NCBI RefSeq assembly: GCF_001469895.1 | Contig: NZ_LOPY01000060.1 | Location: forward strand, 124,001-188,000 | Source: Pseudoalteromonas sp. XI10 | GTDB lineage: Bacteria > Pseudomonadota > Gammaproteobacteria > Enterobacterales > Alteromonadaceae | Direction of reading: 5' to 3' | Length of the DNA stretch: 64,000 nucleotides | Shown: piece after piece, positions 26,348 through 35,530 of the stretch | Layout of the letters: each line of letters opens with the position of its first letter | Numbering within the stretch: position 1 is the first letter of the stretch | Program-made: the position numbers and the translations under genes | The notes under the pieces: model-generated | The model's database searches: none | The model's input: the letters and a program-made list of their open reading frames with translations, nothing else | Told to the model about the DNA's origin: nothing

Positions 26348-27145
26348 ATGACGAGTCGGTTAAGCCTTTTATGTTGTTGTTTACTAATTAGCTTTTCAAT
26401 CAATTGCCAAACTTGGCAATTGGTCACAGAGCCGTTTCCTCCTTATTTTATTGATAAGCCAAACAAGCCGGGCTGGCTGCACGAAGTAATCGTCGCAGCA
26501 CTGAAAACACAAAAACATCAAGCCACCATTGAATACACCCACTGGGGACGTGCTCTAAAGCTTGCCAAACGCCATAAACGTGTTGCAGTGCTAGGTGCTT
26601 TTTATACAAAGCAAAGAGCGAGAGATTTTCTATATTCAGCCTCATTAGCAACCGCGCATACCGTGTTATTCAAGCGTGTTGATAGCAAGATAACTTATAC
26701 TGGCTCTTTGTATTCATTAAAGCCATATACAATCAGTAAAGGTGAAGACTATGTGGTAAGTGAGCAATTTGAGCACCACCCAAACCTTAGCGTAACAACC
26801 ACAAGTAGCTTGATTGAGAGCTTGTTGCTATTAAAGCATGGTCGTGTTGATTTAGTTGCAGGCACAAAAGAGGTTGCCTTGTATTGGCTCAATAATAGCG
26901 AACGCTTACAGCGAGCAAAGCAAACAGAGCTAGAAATCGTTCCCCCTTACCTTGCTACACAACACTTACATGTGATTGCTGATAAAAATCACCCTCAGGC
27001 TGAGCTTTTTCAGCAAAGTTTATCTTTAGGTCTTAAAGCAATTACGGCGTCAGGCAAGCTTTTAGAGATACTGAAGCATTATGAACTGAATGAAAAAGAA
27101 ATTAGCCATATTACACAGCTATACGAAAAAACCTATGCTAACTAA
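26348..27145 (+). CDS. Periplasmic amino-acid-type solute-binding protein (SBP_bac_3-like)
   Basis: 265 residues from the ATG at 26348; an upstream TTG would add 7 residues. A signal peptide is clear (about 1-20, hydrophobic LLCCCLLISFSI). The mature protein begins WQLVTEPFPPYF, the beta-strand and aromatic motif of extracellular solute-binding family 3. There are no permease or ATPase genes nearby, so it may serve a sensory role or an unlinked transporter. It is convergent with, and overlaps by 8 nt, a membrane histidine kinase gene. Confidence 0.78.
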   Translation: MTSRLSLLCCCLLISFSINCQTWQLVTEPFPPYFIDKPNKPGWLHEVIVAALKTQKHQATIEYTHWGRALKLAKRHKRVAVLGAFYTKQRARDFLYSASLATAHTVLFKRVDSKITYTGSLYSLKPYTISKGEDYVVSEQFEHHPNLSVTTTSSLIESLLLLKHGRVDLVAGTKEVALYWLNNSERLQRAKQTELEIVPPYLATQHLHVIADKNHPQAELFQQSLSLGLKAITASGKLLEILKHYELNEKEISHITQLYEKTYAN

Positions 27146-28982
27146 TTTTGTTCTTTTTCAAGCGTGGCAAGGTAATCTTAAACTGCGTTGCGATGCCTTC
27201 AGGTAGGTCTTCCTTTGCAACTAGCTGGATCTTTCCGTTAAGAACACTCGTAACCCATTCATGCACAAGGTACAAACCTAACCCTGTATGACCATGGTTT
27301 CTCGATGTAGTAACAAAGGGGTCAAATAGATTACTGCGTAAAGAGTCATCAATCCCACAACCATTATCAGAAACGCTAATACAAAGGTCACCTTGTTGAT
27401 TTAAATGTGCATGTAATTGAATTTGTTTGTTATCAAGCTCATCAAAGGCGTGAGAAATTGCATTAACGATTAAACTCTCGATAACCTGAGAAATAATCCC
27501 TGGGCGACTAATAATGTCTTTTTTGACATCGATTTTAGTGTCTATAGTTACTTTTGAGGCTTTAAAGCGGGATTTTAAACCAAGTAGTAGATCATCGATG
27601 ACTTTTTCGACATTAAAGCTAATATATTGATCGTTTGACCGATCATGGGCCATTTCTTTAAAGCTTTTCACATGATCAATAGCCTTTTCTAAGTTTACTT
27701 GAGATAGCCTTAAGTTATCAGCAACTTTTACTACGCTTGATTCTAAAAACTGCTTAGTAAAGCCCTCATCTATTTTATCTTTGAGTTGTTGATTAATTAA
27801 TTGTGCATTCGATAGTGAAATAGCAGCACCGCCCAATGGTGTATTCATTTCGTGGGCAACACCTGCCACCATTAAACCCAGTGATGACAACCTTTGTGCT
27901 TCAATAAGCTCACCTTGTAGTTGATGCTGCTGTTTTATGTAACGTTGTAATTTAGTATTGGCCGCTAAGAGCTCTTGCTGCTCGTGCTCTAAGTGCGCTC
28001 TGGCTTTAATAATCTTACATTGGTCTCGGTAACTGCGCTGCAAATATAGGCCAGAAATTGATATCAGGCTGACAGCGCAAGCTAAAGCGATAATAAAAGA
28101 TCGTAAAATAAGTGCTTTTTGCACTGAACCATCTGCCTTTACCAGTACAATAATATCGTTTGTACCATTTGCGCTATTATTACCTAAGGTCATTTTTAAA
28201 AAGCTAGTTGCATGACTATGCGATGCAATAAGATCCTGAGATTTCGGCAGTTGAGTGATGACTTGCCATAATGAGCTATCTTCGTTACCGAGTGTCAGCA
28301 TCGGTTGCTCCAGCATAAACCCCCACTCTTTATCTTTCTTTGGGTGTAACAACCAATAACCTGCGCCATTAATTAATTGTATTTGTGCTTGTAAGCTGCT
28401 GAGTGACTTTATCTGCTGTAAGGTTTTCGACAGGTCAAAATTGACAACCACTAGCCCATCTAGAATGAAGTTATCACTTGTGGTTCGATAAGATGCTCTT
28501 AATGTCGGCTCATAGGGTGTAACAACTGAGCCGCGCTCTACATTTAAATCTATTGGGGAGATATAAACTTCACCCTTCCTGTGCTCCATACCCTCGGTAA
28601 AATAATAACGGCTAATTTTATTTTGTAACTGTTGCGTTGGTACTAGTTCTGCTTCTCCTGCTTTAAAGTTAACCCGATACTTTTCCTGGCCTTCACTATC
28701 TAGCCAACGTATTTGAGAAATGTTTTCAGCAGCTAAACCAAAGTTCACAAAATGGGTTTGTATTTGTTGCTCAAGTAATGCGTTTTCTTCACTTTGCTTT
28801 AATATGTCATCGGCCACCAGCAATTTTACCACTTTACGTACATCACCAAGCTCTCTGCTTAAGGTGTTGTGAGCGGCAAGTAAGGTGTTATCTTGCAAAA
28901 GCGTGACACTACTTTTTTGTATTTGATATTGAATCACATAAACCATTAAGCTTAATAATAAGCTAACAGCAGCCATGACCAT
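27138..28982 (-). CDS. Membrane sensor histidine kinase with Cache-like periplasmic domain
   Basis: 614 residues. TM1 at about 3-18, a large periplasmic region (19-292) resembling a double Cache domain, TM2 at about 293-314, a coiled-coil linker (about 325-365), an H-box AGVAHEMNTPLGGA with His377, and an HATPase_c domain with NGCGIDDS and HTGLGLYLVHEW. It carries no receiver or HAMP domain that I can see. It follows the receiver-EAL gene by 61 bp and is probably its cognate kinase. No Shine-Dalgarno precedes the ATG at 28982, and no alternative start lies upstream in frame. Confidence 0.9.
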   Translation of the reverse strand: MVMAAVSLLLSLMVYVIQYQIQKSSVTLLQDNTLLAAHNTLSRELGDVRKVVKLLVADDILKQSEENALLEQQIQTHFVNFGLAAENISQIRWLDSEGQEKYRVNFKAGEAELVPTQQLQNKISRYYFTEGMEHRKGEVYISPIDLNVERGSVVTPYEPTLRASYRTTSDNFILDGLVVVNFDLSKTLQQIKSLSSLQAQIQLINGAGYWLLHPKKDKEWGFMLEQPMLTLGNEDSSLWQVITQLPKSQDLIASHSHATSFLKMTLGNNSANGTNDIIVLVKADGSVQKALILRSFIIALACAVSLISISGLYLQRSYRDQCKIIKARAHLEHEQQELLAANTKLQRYIKQQHQLQGELIEAQRLSSLGLMVAGVAHEMNTPLGGAAISLSNAQLINQQLKDKIDEGFTKQFLESSVVKVADNLRLSQVNLEKAIDHVKSFKEMAHDRSNDQYISFNVEKVIDDLLLGLKSRFKASKVTIDTKIDVKKDIISRPGIISQVIESLIVNAISHAFDELDNKQIQLHAHLNQQGDLCISVSDNGCGIDDSLRSNLFDPFVTTSRNHGHTGLGLYLVHEWVTSVLNGKIQLVAKEDLPEGIATQFKITLPRLKKNKIS

Positions 28983-29043
28983 AAATTTAAAAAGTAGACT
29001 TTTTTCAGTGACTTATATTGGCTTGTTACTGCTATCATAATAG

Positions 29044-31266
29044 TTATCTAGGCCTGTCCTTTAGCCACTGCAATGCATCATCATAAAACATGGGTTTTGC
29101 GTAATAGTAGCCCTGCCCTATACTACACCCAGCTTCAATTAGCCAGTTGTGCTCGGCTTCTGTTTCAATGCCCTCAGCCGTTACCTCAAAGCCAAATTTT
29201 TCTGCCAGCAACATAATCATTTCGATAATGTGTTGGTTAGATTTTGACTCTTGAATATCGGTTACAAAGCAGCGATCTATTTTTATTATCTGCGCAGGTA
29301 TTTCACTAATATGGGCAAGTGACGAATAGCCAGTACCAAAGTCATCAATACTAATTTTCATGTCTAAACCCGCAAAGCGATTTAAACATGCGTTGATTTT
29401 TTCATAATCAAAAATCGCTTGGGTCTCTGTTACTTCAAGCTCAAGTAACGAAGGTGGAATGCCATACTCTTCAAGACGAGCTGCAATCTCAACAAAGTAA
29501 TCATCGGCTAACAAATCAAACGTAGATGCATTAAACGCAATTGGCAGGCTAAAGCCCTGCTCTGAAAATTGCTTAGTTATTTGCATTATTTTAACGAAAA
29601 TAAGCTTATCTAACTCACTGATAAGCCCCGCAGTTTCGGCAAGTTCAATAAACTCATCGGGCCTAACAAATGATCCATCGTCTCTTTGCCATCGCGCCAG
29701 TGCTTCAAAACCAATCACTTCATTTGTGGTTAAATTAATCTTGGGTTGCAGGGCTACTTGGAGCTCTTTGTTACGTATTGCTGTGCGCAACTCCTGCATT
29801 AGCTCATAGCGCCGTGTAATAGCTTTGGTATTATCTAATGTATAATAGAGCAGCTCAGCTCTTTGTGTGTTCTCTTCGTTGAGGGTGGATTCAGCAAGGT
29901 TAAAGATATGCTCAGCACTATGTTCTTCAAAAGCGATTAGCTGCATGATTAAAATACGCACATCTAAAAACTGTTTCACCCCATCAATTTCAAAAGATTG
30001 ACGTTTTAAAGAGTCAACAATGCTTTCATCTTCAAATGCGTTGCTTGACACTAAAACGCCTAAACAATCACTTTTAAATACAGCAATTCTAGGGTGATAC
30101 GGCGCTAAGGCTTGCAAAATATTCTCGCGCAGTTTGAGGTGTGTTTTTTTACAAAATTCATGACCAAACCGAAAAGACTTTTCGTCAAACTGGAGTATTT
30201 CAAATACCACTAACTGAGTTTCAGCTTGTTCGTATTTGTTCATATTATCGATTTCGCGCTGTAACCAGTTTCTGTTAGGTATATTTAGCGTTATATCGGT
30301 ATATGCAAGCTCCGTCAGGCGGTTCATCAGCGCAATATTCGAAAAGCCAGTACTGACATTTTCACTAAACACTTTTAGTAAAAATACATTATGCTCGTCG
30401 ATGGGAACATCTGATTTAACAATCGTGATGTAATAGCTAATATCAACGTCTGCGGTATCAAAATAAAAAACACTGTAATGCTCAGAAAACACATGCTCTT
30501 TTTTATCTCTGGCTAAGATATAAGATTGCTGTGCTTCTTCAGAGAGCACATCTTTGCTGAGCTCTTTACCATCAAGCCCTCTATAGCAGCCGATACTAGT
30601 TATAACTTTGGGGTGTTTATCAAAGTGCTTTTCATTACCAACACATAATACACCGCCTCCCTTAGATAAATGCAAAATTTTACCTATTTCATCTAGCACC
30701 GCATGAGAAAACGCACGTATATCGTGTTTACTATTAATGCTTCTTGCCGCATCGAGTACAAGCTGCAGTCCTTGTTTAGCATTTGAGATTTGCGAAATGT
30801 ATTGATACGTACGAAGATGGCTACTAACAATAGATTTAAGCTTATCTACCGTCATGTCTGACTTATTCCAGTATTCGTCAATATCAAGCGATTGCATTAC
30901 TTGTGGTTCAGGGGCAAAGCTTGGCTGTCCTGTTAATAGCACTATGCGTATATCGTTATTGCCTAAAACGTGACGAATGGTATTTACAAGCCTAAGGCCA
31001 GAATCATCCTCTTCCATCACCACATCAAGAAATACAATAGCGATGTCTTTGTGACGCGATAACACAGACGATGCCTCTGACACTGAATTTGCCGTTAGTA
31101 GCTCCAGTGACTCATTGCTATCAAGAGATATGGCATTAAAACTATTTAATAATGCTTGTTGGTAGTCTAAGTCGTCTTCAACCGTTAATATTTTCCATGT
31201 TTTTTGAGTATGCGATTGTTCAGAAGCATCCTCTTTAAACTCGAAAGGCACATTAGAATCACGCAT
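29044..31266 (-). CDS. Response regulator with DUF3369, degenerate GGDEF and EAL domains
   Basis: 740 residues from ATG 31266, chosen because GGAG lies 5 nt upstream. The receiver (about 25-145) has acidic residues D31/D32, phosphoacceptor Asp81 in FLDVVM, Thr112 and Lys135. A DUF3369-type domain (about 150-320) follows, then a GGDEF-like domain without a recognisable GGDEF signature (about 325-460). The C-terminal EAL domain keeps catalytic motifs: EALARW, ELEVTET, DDFGTGYSSL, KIDRCF, AEGIETE, GQGYYYAKP. It is therefore predicted to be an active phosphorylation-controlled c-di-GMP phosphodiesterase. Confidence 0.9.
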   Translation of the reverse strand: MRDSNVPFEFKEDASEQSHTQKTWKILTVEDDLDYQQALLNSFNAISLDSNESLELLTANSVSEASSVLSRHKDIAIVFLDVVMEEDDSGLRLVNTIRHVLGNNDIRIVLLTGQPSFAPEPQVMQSLDIDEYWNKSDMTVDKLKSIVSSHLRTYQYISQISNAKQGLQLVLDAARSINSKHDIRAFSHAVLDEIGKILHLSKGGGVLCVGNEKHFDKHPKVITSIGCYRGLDGKELSKDVLSEEAQQSYILARDKKEHVFSEHYSVFYFDTADVDISYYITIVKSDVPIDEHNVFLLKVFSENVSTGFSNIALMNRLTELAYTDITLNIPNRNWLQREIDNMNKYEQAETQLVVFEILQFDEKSFRFGHEFCKKTHLKLRENILQALAPYHPRIAVFKSDCLGVLVSSNAFEDESIVDSLKRQSFEIDGVKQFLDVRILIMQLIAFEEHSAEHIFNLAESTLNEENTQRAELLYYTLDNTKAITRRYELMQELRTAIRNKELQVALQPKINLTTNEVIGFEALARWQRDDGSFVRPDEFIELAETAGLISELDKLIFVKIMQITKQFSEQGFSLPIAFNASTFDLLADDYFVEIAARLEEYGIPPSLLELEVTETQAIFDYEKINACLNRFAGLDMKISIDDFGTGYSSLAHISEIPAQIIKIDRCFVTDIQESKSNQHIIEMIMLLAEKFGFEVTAEGIETEAEHNWLIEAGCSIGQGYYYAKPMFYDDALQWLKDRPR

Positions 31267-31470
31267 GAATTCTCCTTTTAACAACTTATGATTCTATTTT
31301 ACGAATGTTAATAGCAATCTAGGTCAAAGGTAGTGCAAAATTTTAAAAGGTACAAATTATCTACTAAAACAATAAACAAATAAGTATTAGAAAAATAATG
31401 AGAATTAGTTAATTTGAATAGGTTCAAACCTTAACGATTAACAAGGCTGGGGTTGATGAGATTAAGCAGA

Positions 31471-31494
31471 AGAGCGCCAACAAACAGGCGCTCT
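31471..31494 (-). terminator. Hairpin downstream of miaE
   Basis: AGAGCGCC-N8-GGCGCTCT lies 12 bp after the miaE stop. The minus-strand tail TCTGCTTAATC is only moderately T-rich, so termination may be inefficient. Confidence 0.6.
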
Positions 31495-31505
31495 GATTTA
31501 ATATA

Positions 31506-32279
31506 TTATGCAGGCACACCGCTGTGAAATTTAAAGTCTTCATCTGGGGTTGAAATAAGCTCAGCTTCAAGCTGACCAAAAAATTCAACACGCTCAGTAA
31601 TATCAAACTCACTGATTTCTTGCGCAAGAGTTAAATAATCTTGGTAATGACGCGCTTCAGAGCGCAGTAGTGAAATATAAAAATCACCTAAGCGTTTATC
31701 AACATGTGGGGCTAATTTAGCAAAACGCTCACACGATCGGGCTTCGATGTAAGCACCGATAATTAACTTATCTACCAAGGCATCTGGCTCGTAAGTTTTT
31801 ACGTGGCGCAGCATACCCTTTGCATAACGGCATGGTGTAATGCTTTTATATTCAATACCGTACTCATCCATGATCTCAAGAACTTGATAAAAGTGATGTA
31901 GTTCTTCTTTGATGAGCATCACCATTTTATCAATGAGATCTTGCCCATAAGGTGAATTCGATTTTGGGATCATTGATTTAGTCAGCTTGTTTTTATCTGC
32001 AAGCTCACGCCAATCCCCTTCTCGCTTATAAATAAGTGTTTCAAATGGTTTTAACCACTCAAGCAACGCATCACTGCTTTCTTTATCAACCGCGTACTTA
32101 CGAATTAAAAACATAGCAGACTGAGCTGCTTTTAATTCACAGATAAGATGGTCGATTAAAACCACATCTAAGTTTTCTTTTTTGGTTGCCGCAGCAATCC
32201 ACTCATCGGGTGTTTCGCACTTTAAAAAAGAATGAATGGGCGCTAATAAATCAGAATAAGGCACTGAATAACTTCTCAT
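31506..32279 (-). CDS. miaE: tRNA 2-methylthio-N6-isopentenyladenosine-37 hydroxylase MiaE
   Basis: 257 residues from ATG 32279 (MRSYSVPYSDLLAPIHSFL); the frame stays open 54 nt further but homologues begin near here. Ferritin-like helical bundle with carboxylate/His iron ligands in HLICELKAAQSAM, KEELHHFYQV, YIEARSCERF and RSEARHYQDYL. It is a diiron monooxygenase that hydroxylates ms2i6A37 to ms2io6A37 in tRNAs reading UNN codons, and requires oxygen. Monocistronic. Confidence 0.92.
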   Translation of the reverse strand: MRSYSVPYSDLLAPIHSFLKCETPDEWIAAATKKENLDVVLIDHLICELKAAQSAMFLIRKYAVDKESSDALLEWLKPFETLIYKREGDWRELADKNKLTKSMIPKSNSPYGQDLIDKMVMLIKEELHHFYQVLEIMDEYGIEYKSITPCRYAKGMLRHVKTYEPDALVDKLIIGAYIEARSCERFAKLAPHVDKRLGDFYISLLRSEARHYQDYLTLAQEISEFDITERVEFFGQLEAELISTPDEDFKFHSGVPA

Positions 32280-32494
32280 CAAAAATCTTAAATCGATTTT
32301 ATCACATAAATTAGCCCGCATTCCATGACCCACATCAGTGCAAAGTAATTTTCTATATGCACTAAAGAGTTACATTTAATCGACTATGTCGATTATTTCA
32401 GCTTCTTGACAAGACTTAATTACTGAACCATAACTTAATCAAAGCTGTACAAAAATAAAACAGCTCATATTCCTTTTTTACAGGGGCAATAATT

Positions 32495-33094
32495 ATGATT
32501 CTAAACCACTTATGGGGCTTATACGCTCACCCACTCGAAGAATGGCAGACAATTGATAACCGTCACGAAAGCTTGCGCTATAGCTTATCGCACATTTTAC
32601 TCATTGCCTGTATTCCTTCAATAATGGGCTACTATTCATCAGTTTATTTGGGCTGGAGTATTGGTGCAGGTGAGGCTGTATATTTAACCCATGATAGTGC
32701 ATTACTTATCGCGGTTGCGATGTACTTTGCACTAATTGCGGGCGTTTTTGCACTGGCATACTTAGCTCATTGGATGGCAGTGACCTTTGGTGCAAAACCC
32801 ACCTTTACACAAACCCTAGAGCTTGCAGCTTATACAGCAACGCCAGTATTTATGTCTTCATTTGCGGCATTCTTACCAGAGCTTTGGTTTGTGGTGTGTG
32901 TAGGCCTTGTAGCGTTGGCCTACTCTGTTTACTTACTCTACACAGGGGTGCCAATTTTAATGCACATTCCTGAAGAGCGAGGTTTTATCTATGCCAGTTC
33001 AGTAGTCACCTGTGGGCTGATCTTACTGGTAATTATTTTAGCTGCCACAGCTATTTTATGGACTAACGGAATTGTCCACCCTATGTTTACTTAA
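32495..33094 (+). CDS. Yip1 family inner-membrane protein
   Basis: 199 residues with five predicted transmembrane helices after a short amphipathic N-terminus (LWGLYAHPLEEWQTI), the typical start of bacterial Yip1-domain (DUF1282/YIP1) proteins. The ATG at 32495 follows AGGGG. The role of bacterial Yip1 proteins is unknown. It stands alone, divergent from miaE and convergent with purF. Confidence 0.85.
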   Translation: MILNHLWGLYAHPLEEWQTIDNRHESLRYSLSHILLIACIPSIMGYYSSVYLGWSIGAGEAVYLTHDSALLIAVAMYFALIAGVFALAYLAHWMAVTFGAKPTFTQTLELAAYTATPVFMSSFAAFLPELWFVVCVGLVALAYSVYLLYTGVPILMHIPEERGFIYASSVVTCGLILLVIILAATAILWTNGIVHPMFT

Positions 33095-33126
33095 GTTCAT
33101 TGTTATTTTCCTTTCTTTCCATAAAC

Positions 33127-33154
33127 AAAAAAGGAGCTGTAAAGCTCCTTTTTT
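33127..33154 (-). terminator. Terminator of purF (bidirectional)
   Basis: AAGGAGCT-GTAA-AGCTCCTT flanked by A6 and T6, between the convergent Yip1 and purF genes. Confidence 0.92.
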
Positions 33155-33176
33155 ATACCAATCAAATCAAGGCTGA

Positions 33177-34703
33177 TTAATCAGCGCTGTTTTCTTCTTG
33201 GTTATGTAACTCTAAACTTGCTGACATCGCATTTTCACGAGTTGATTTCGCTGAATCATTACGTAAACGGTCAATGTGGTTTAGGTAATCTTGATCGATA
33301 TCACCAGTGATGTATTGACCATCAAATACTGATGTTTCAAAACGGGTGATTTCTGGGTTTTCTTGGCTTACTGCTGAGATTAAGTCATCTAGCGATTGAT
33401 AGATAAGACCATCTGCACCAATGCTTGCGTTGATATCTTCAACTTCACGGCCATGAGCAATTAGCTCAGCTGCCGATGGCATATCAATACCATAAACGTT
33501 CGGGAAGCGAATCTCTGGTGCTGCTGATGCGAAGTAAACGTTCTTAGCACCTGACTCACGAGCCATCTCAACGATTTGCGCTGACGTTGTACCACGAACA
33601 ATTGAGTCATCAACAAGTAATACGTTTTTACCTTTGAACTCACGGTCAATGGCATTCAGTTTTTGACGAACTGACTTCTTACGCATTTCTTGACCTGGCA
33701 TGATAAACGTACGGCCAATGTAGCGGTTTTTAACAAAACCTTGGCGGTATGGCAGGTTAAGAGCTGATGCAATCTCAAGTGCTACGTCACATGATGTTTC
33801 TGGGATTGGAATAACCACGTCGATGTCTTTGTCAGCCCATTCACGCGCGATTTTCTCACCTAACTTAGTACCCATGTTTACACGTGTTGCATAAACAGAC
33901 ATACGGTCAATTGTTGAATCTGGGCGCGCAAAATAAACGAACTCAAAGATACACGGCGAGTAAGTTGCTTTTTCAGCACACGCTTGCGAGAAAAGTTGAC
34001 CATCTTCAGTTACGTAAATTGCTTCACCTGGTGCAACGTCACGTACAAACTCAAAGCCATCTGTTTTTAAAGCAACGCTTTCTGATGCAAACATGTACTC
34101 AGTACCGTTTGCAGTTTCACGCTTACCAAATACTAGAGGGCGGATACCGTTCGGATCACGAAACGCAACAATACCGTGACCAATGATCATTGCAATCGTT
34201 GCATAACCACCGGTTACTTTATTATTCACTTCAGTTACCGCAGTGAAGATATCTTCAGCATCAAGTTTTAGCTTGTTCGATTTACTTAATTCATGCGCCA
34301 TGATGTTAAGTAAAATTTCAGAGTCAGATGTTGTATTAACATGACGGCGAGCTTCTGAAAATAATTGCTGCTTTAATGCTTCTGCGTTTGTTAAGTTACC
34401 ATTGTGCGCAAGTGCGATACCAAATGGCGAGTTAACATAGAAAGGTTGCGCTTCAGACGAGCTAGAAGAACCAGCTGTCGGGTAGCGAACATGGCCAATA
34501 CCAATTGTACCTTGCAGACGTTTCATATGACGGGTATGAAATACATCTTTTACAAGGCCATTGGCTTTACGTAAGCTAAACGTGTTGTTTTCAATGGTAA
34601 TGATGCCAGCTGCATCTTGACCGCGGTGTTGCAAAACAGTTAAGCCGTCATATAACGCCTGATTAACAGGAGAAGTTCCGACTATGCCAACGATACCACA
34701 CAT
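33177..34703 (-). CDS. purF: Amidophosphoribosyltransferase
   Basis: 508 residues. The N-terminal class II glutamine amidotransferase domain starts with MCGIVGIVG, the nucleophile Cys2 exposed after Met removal; the PRPP-binding motif VLLVDDSIVRGTTS is at about 365-378. It makes 5-phosphoribosylamine, the first committed step of purine synthesis. It is 18 bp downstream of cvpA and ends the truA-accD-folC-dedD-cvpA-purF group. Confidence 0.97.
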   Translation of the reverse strand: MCGIVGIVGTSPVNQALYDGLTVLQHRGQDAAGIITIENNTFSLRKANGLVKDVFHTRHMKRLQGTIGIGHVRYPTAGSSSSSEAQPFYVNSPFGIALAHNGNLTNAEALKQQLFSEARRHVNTTSDSEILLNIMAHELSKSNKLKLDAEDIFTAVTEVNNKVTGGYATIAMIIGHGIVAFRDPNGIRPLVFGKRETANGTEYMFASESVALKTDGFEFVRDVAPGEAIYVTEDGQLFSQACAEKATYSPCIFEFVYFARPDSTIDRMSVYATRVNMGTKLGEKIAREWADKDIDVVIPIPETSCDVALEIASALNLPYRQGFVKNRYIGRTFIMPGQEMRKKSVRQKLNAIDREFKGKNVLLVDDSIVRGTTSAQIVEMARESGAKNVYFASAAPEIRFPNVYGIDMPSAAELIAHGREVEDINASIGADGLIYQSLDDLISAVSQENPEITRFETSVFDGQYITGDIDQDYLNHIDRLRNDSAKSTRENAMSASLELHNQEENSAD

Positions 34704-34721
34704 TAAATTTATCCTCGCCGA

Positions 34722-35216
34722 TTAACGGTTTACAGAATTTAAAAAGCTCGAGTTGTTTTCGAGGTACGAGAAGAACCACTCAACAACAAAGCCAAATTCT
34801 GGAATCAAAATAGAGTTGCCCCACCAATGCGTATTAGGTGCACCGGTAAAAGCATCAAGAAAGAAGAGTAACGCGCTTACGACCAACACGCCACGAAGAG
34901 CACCAAACACTATGCCGAAAACACGGTCTGTGCCAGATAAACCAGTACGTTGTACAAGTTCACCTAAAATATAGTTTAGTAACCCACCCAACAGGAGTGT
35001 CGCAAAGAATAATATGGCTATTGCGGCTGCATTTCTTAAAAGGGGTTCTGAAATACTTGTTAGGAAGGATGCTAAATATTGGTAAAACAAACTAGAGATG
35101 ATAAATGCGCCAGCCCATACAGCTAATGACATTGCTTCTTTTACAAAGCCACGTATTAAGCCGATGATAGTGGATAGTGCAATAATGCCAAGTATGGCGT
35201 AATCAACCCAGATCAT
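34722..35216 (-). CDS. cvpA: CvpA family inner-membrane protein
   Basis: 164 residues from ATG 35216 (MIWVDYAILGIIALS), matching homologues; a TTG 9 nt upstream is the alternative. Four transmembrane helices and the conserved motif GLIRGFVKEAMSLAVW. It is required for colicin V production in E. coli and linked to bile/envelope tolerance and purine-operon context; the molecular role is not established. The gap to dedD upstream is filled by a large inverted-repeat element, which should contain or replace its promoter. Confidence 0.94.
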   Translation of the reverse strand: MIWVDYAILGIIALSTIIGLIRGFVKEAMSLAVWAGAFIISSLFYQYLASFLTSISEPLLRNAAAIAILFFATLLLGGLLNYILGELVQRTGLSGTDRVFGIVFGALRGVLVVSALLFFLDAFTGAPNTHWWGNSILIPEFGFVVEWFFSYLENNSSFLNSVNR

Positions 35217-35251
35217 AAGAACCAACTAGTCGTTAATTTGGGGCGCATTCT

Positions 35252-35515
35252 ATACCCAAACCACCTGTGGATGCAAGAATTCAGCATGAGATAAAACGCA
35301 TTTAGGCAAGGCATTGATTGTAGGGAATGGTGTCCCCTTGTCAAAATCAATAACGCAGAATAAATGCGTTTTAGCCATGCCCTTCGGGCGCTTCACAGGG
35401 CTTCCACTACTGTGTTGTGGCAATTTGAAAGGTACCTACATTCCTGCATCGCCCCGCCTTGTATTGAAAACCCTGTGACAGCGCTGAATCATGGATCTAC
35501 AGGTGGTTTGGGTAT
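35252..35515. repeat. Palindromic ~264-bp intergenic element (MITE-like) between dedD and cvpA
   Basis: Perfect 17-bp terminal inverted repeats (ATACCCAAACCACCTGT at 35252-35268 and its complement at 35499-35515) extend imperfectly inward to ATTCAGC. Inside are two further arms: arm A, AAAACGCATTTA (about 35293) with TAAATGCGTTTT (about 35371), containing ATTGATT/AATCAAT and GGGA/TCCC pairs; and arm B, TCACAGGG (35393-35400) with CCCTGTGA (35471-35478). The whole would fold as a three-way or cloverleaf structure. No transposase and no clear target-site duplication is present. It fills almost the whole gap in an otherwise tightly packed operon. Confidence 0.75.
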
Positions 35516-35530
35516 TTGGAAAATGCCAGA

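Noticed and set aside
29044..31266. Active diguanylate cyclase in the EAL protein
   Set aside because: No GGDEF/GGEEF active-site signature or I-site is visible in the middle domain, so it is treated as degenerate.
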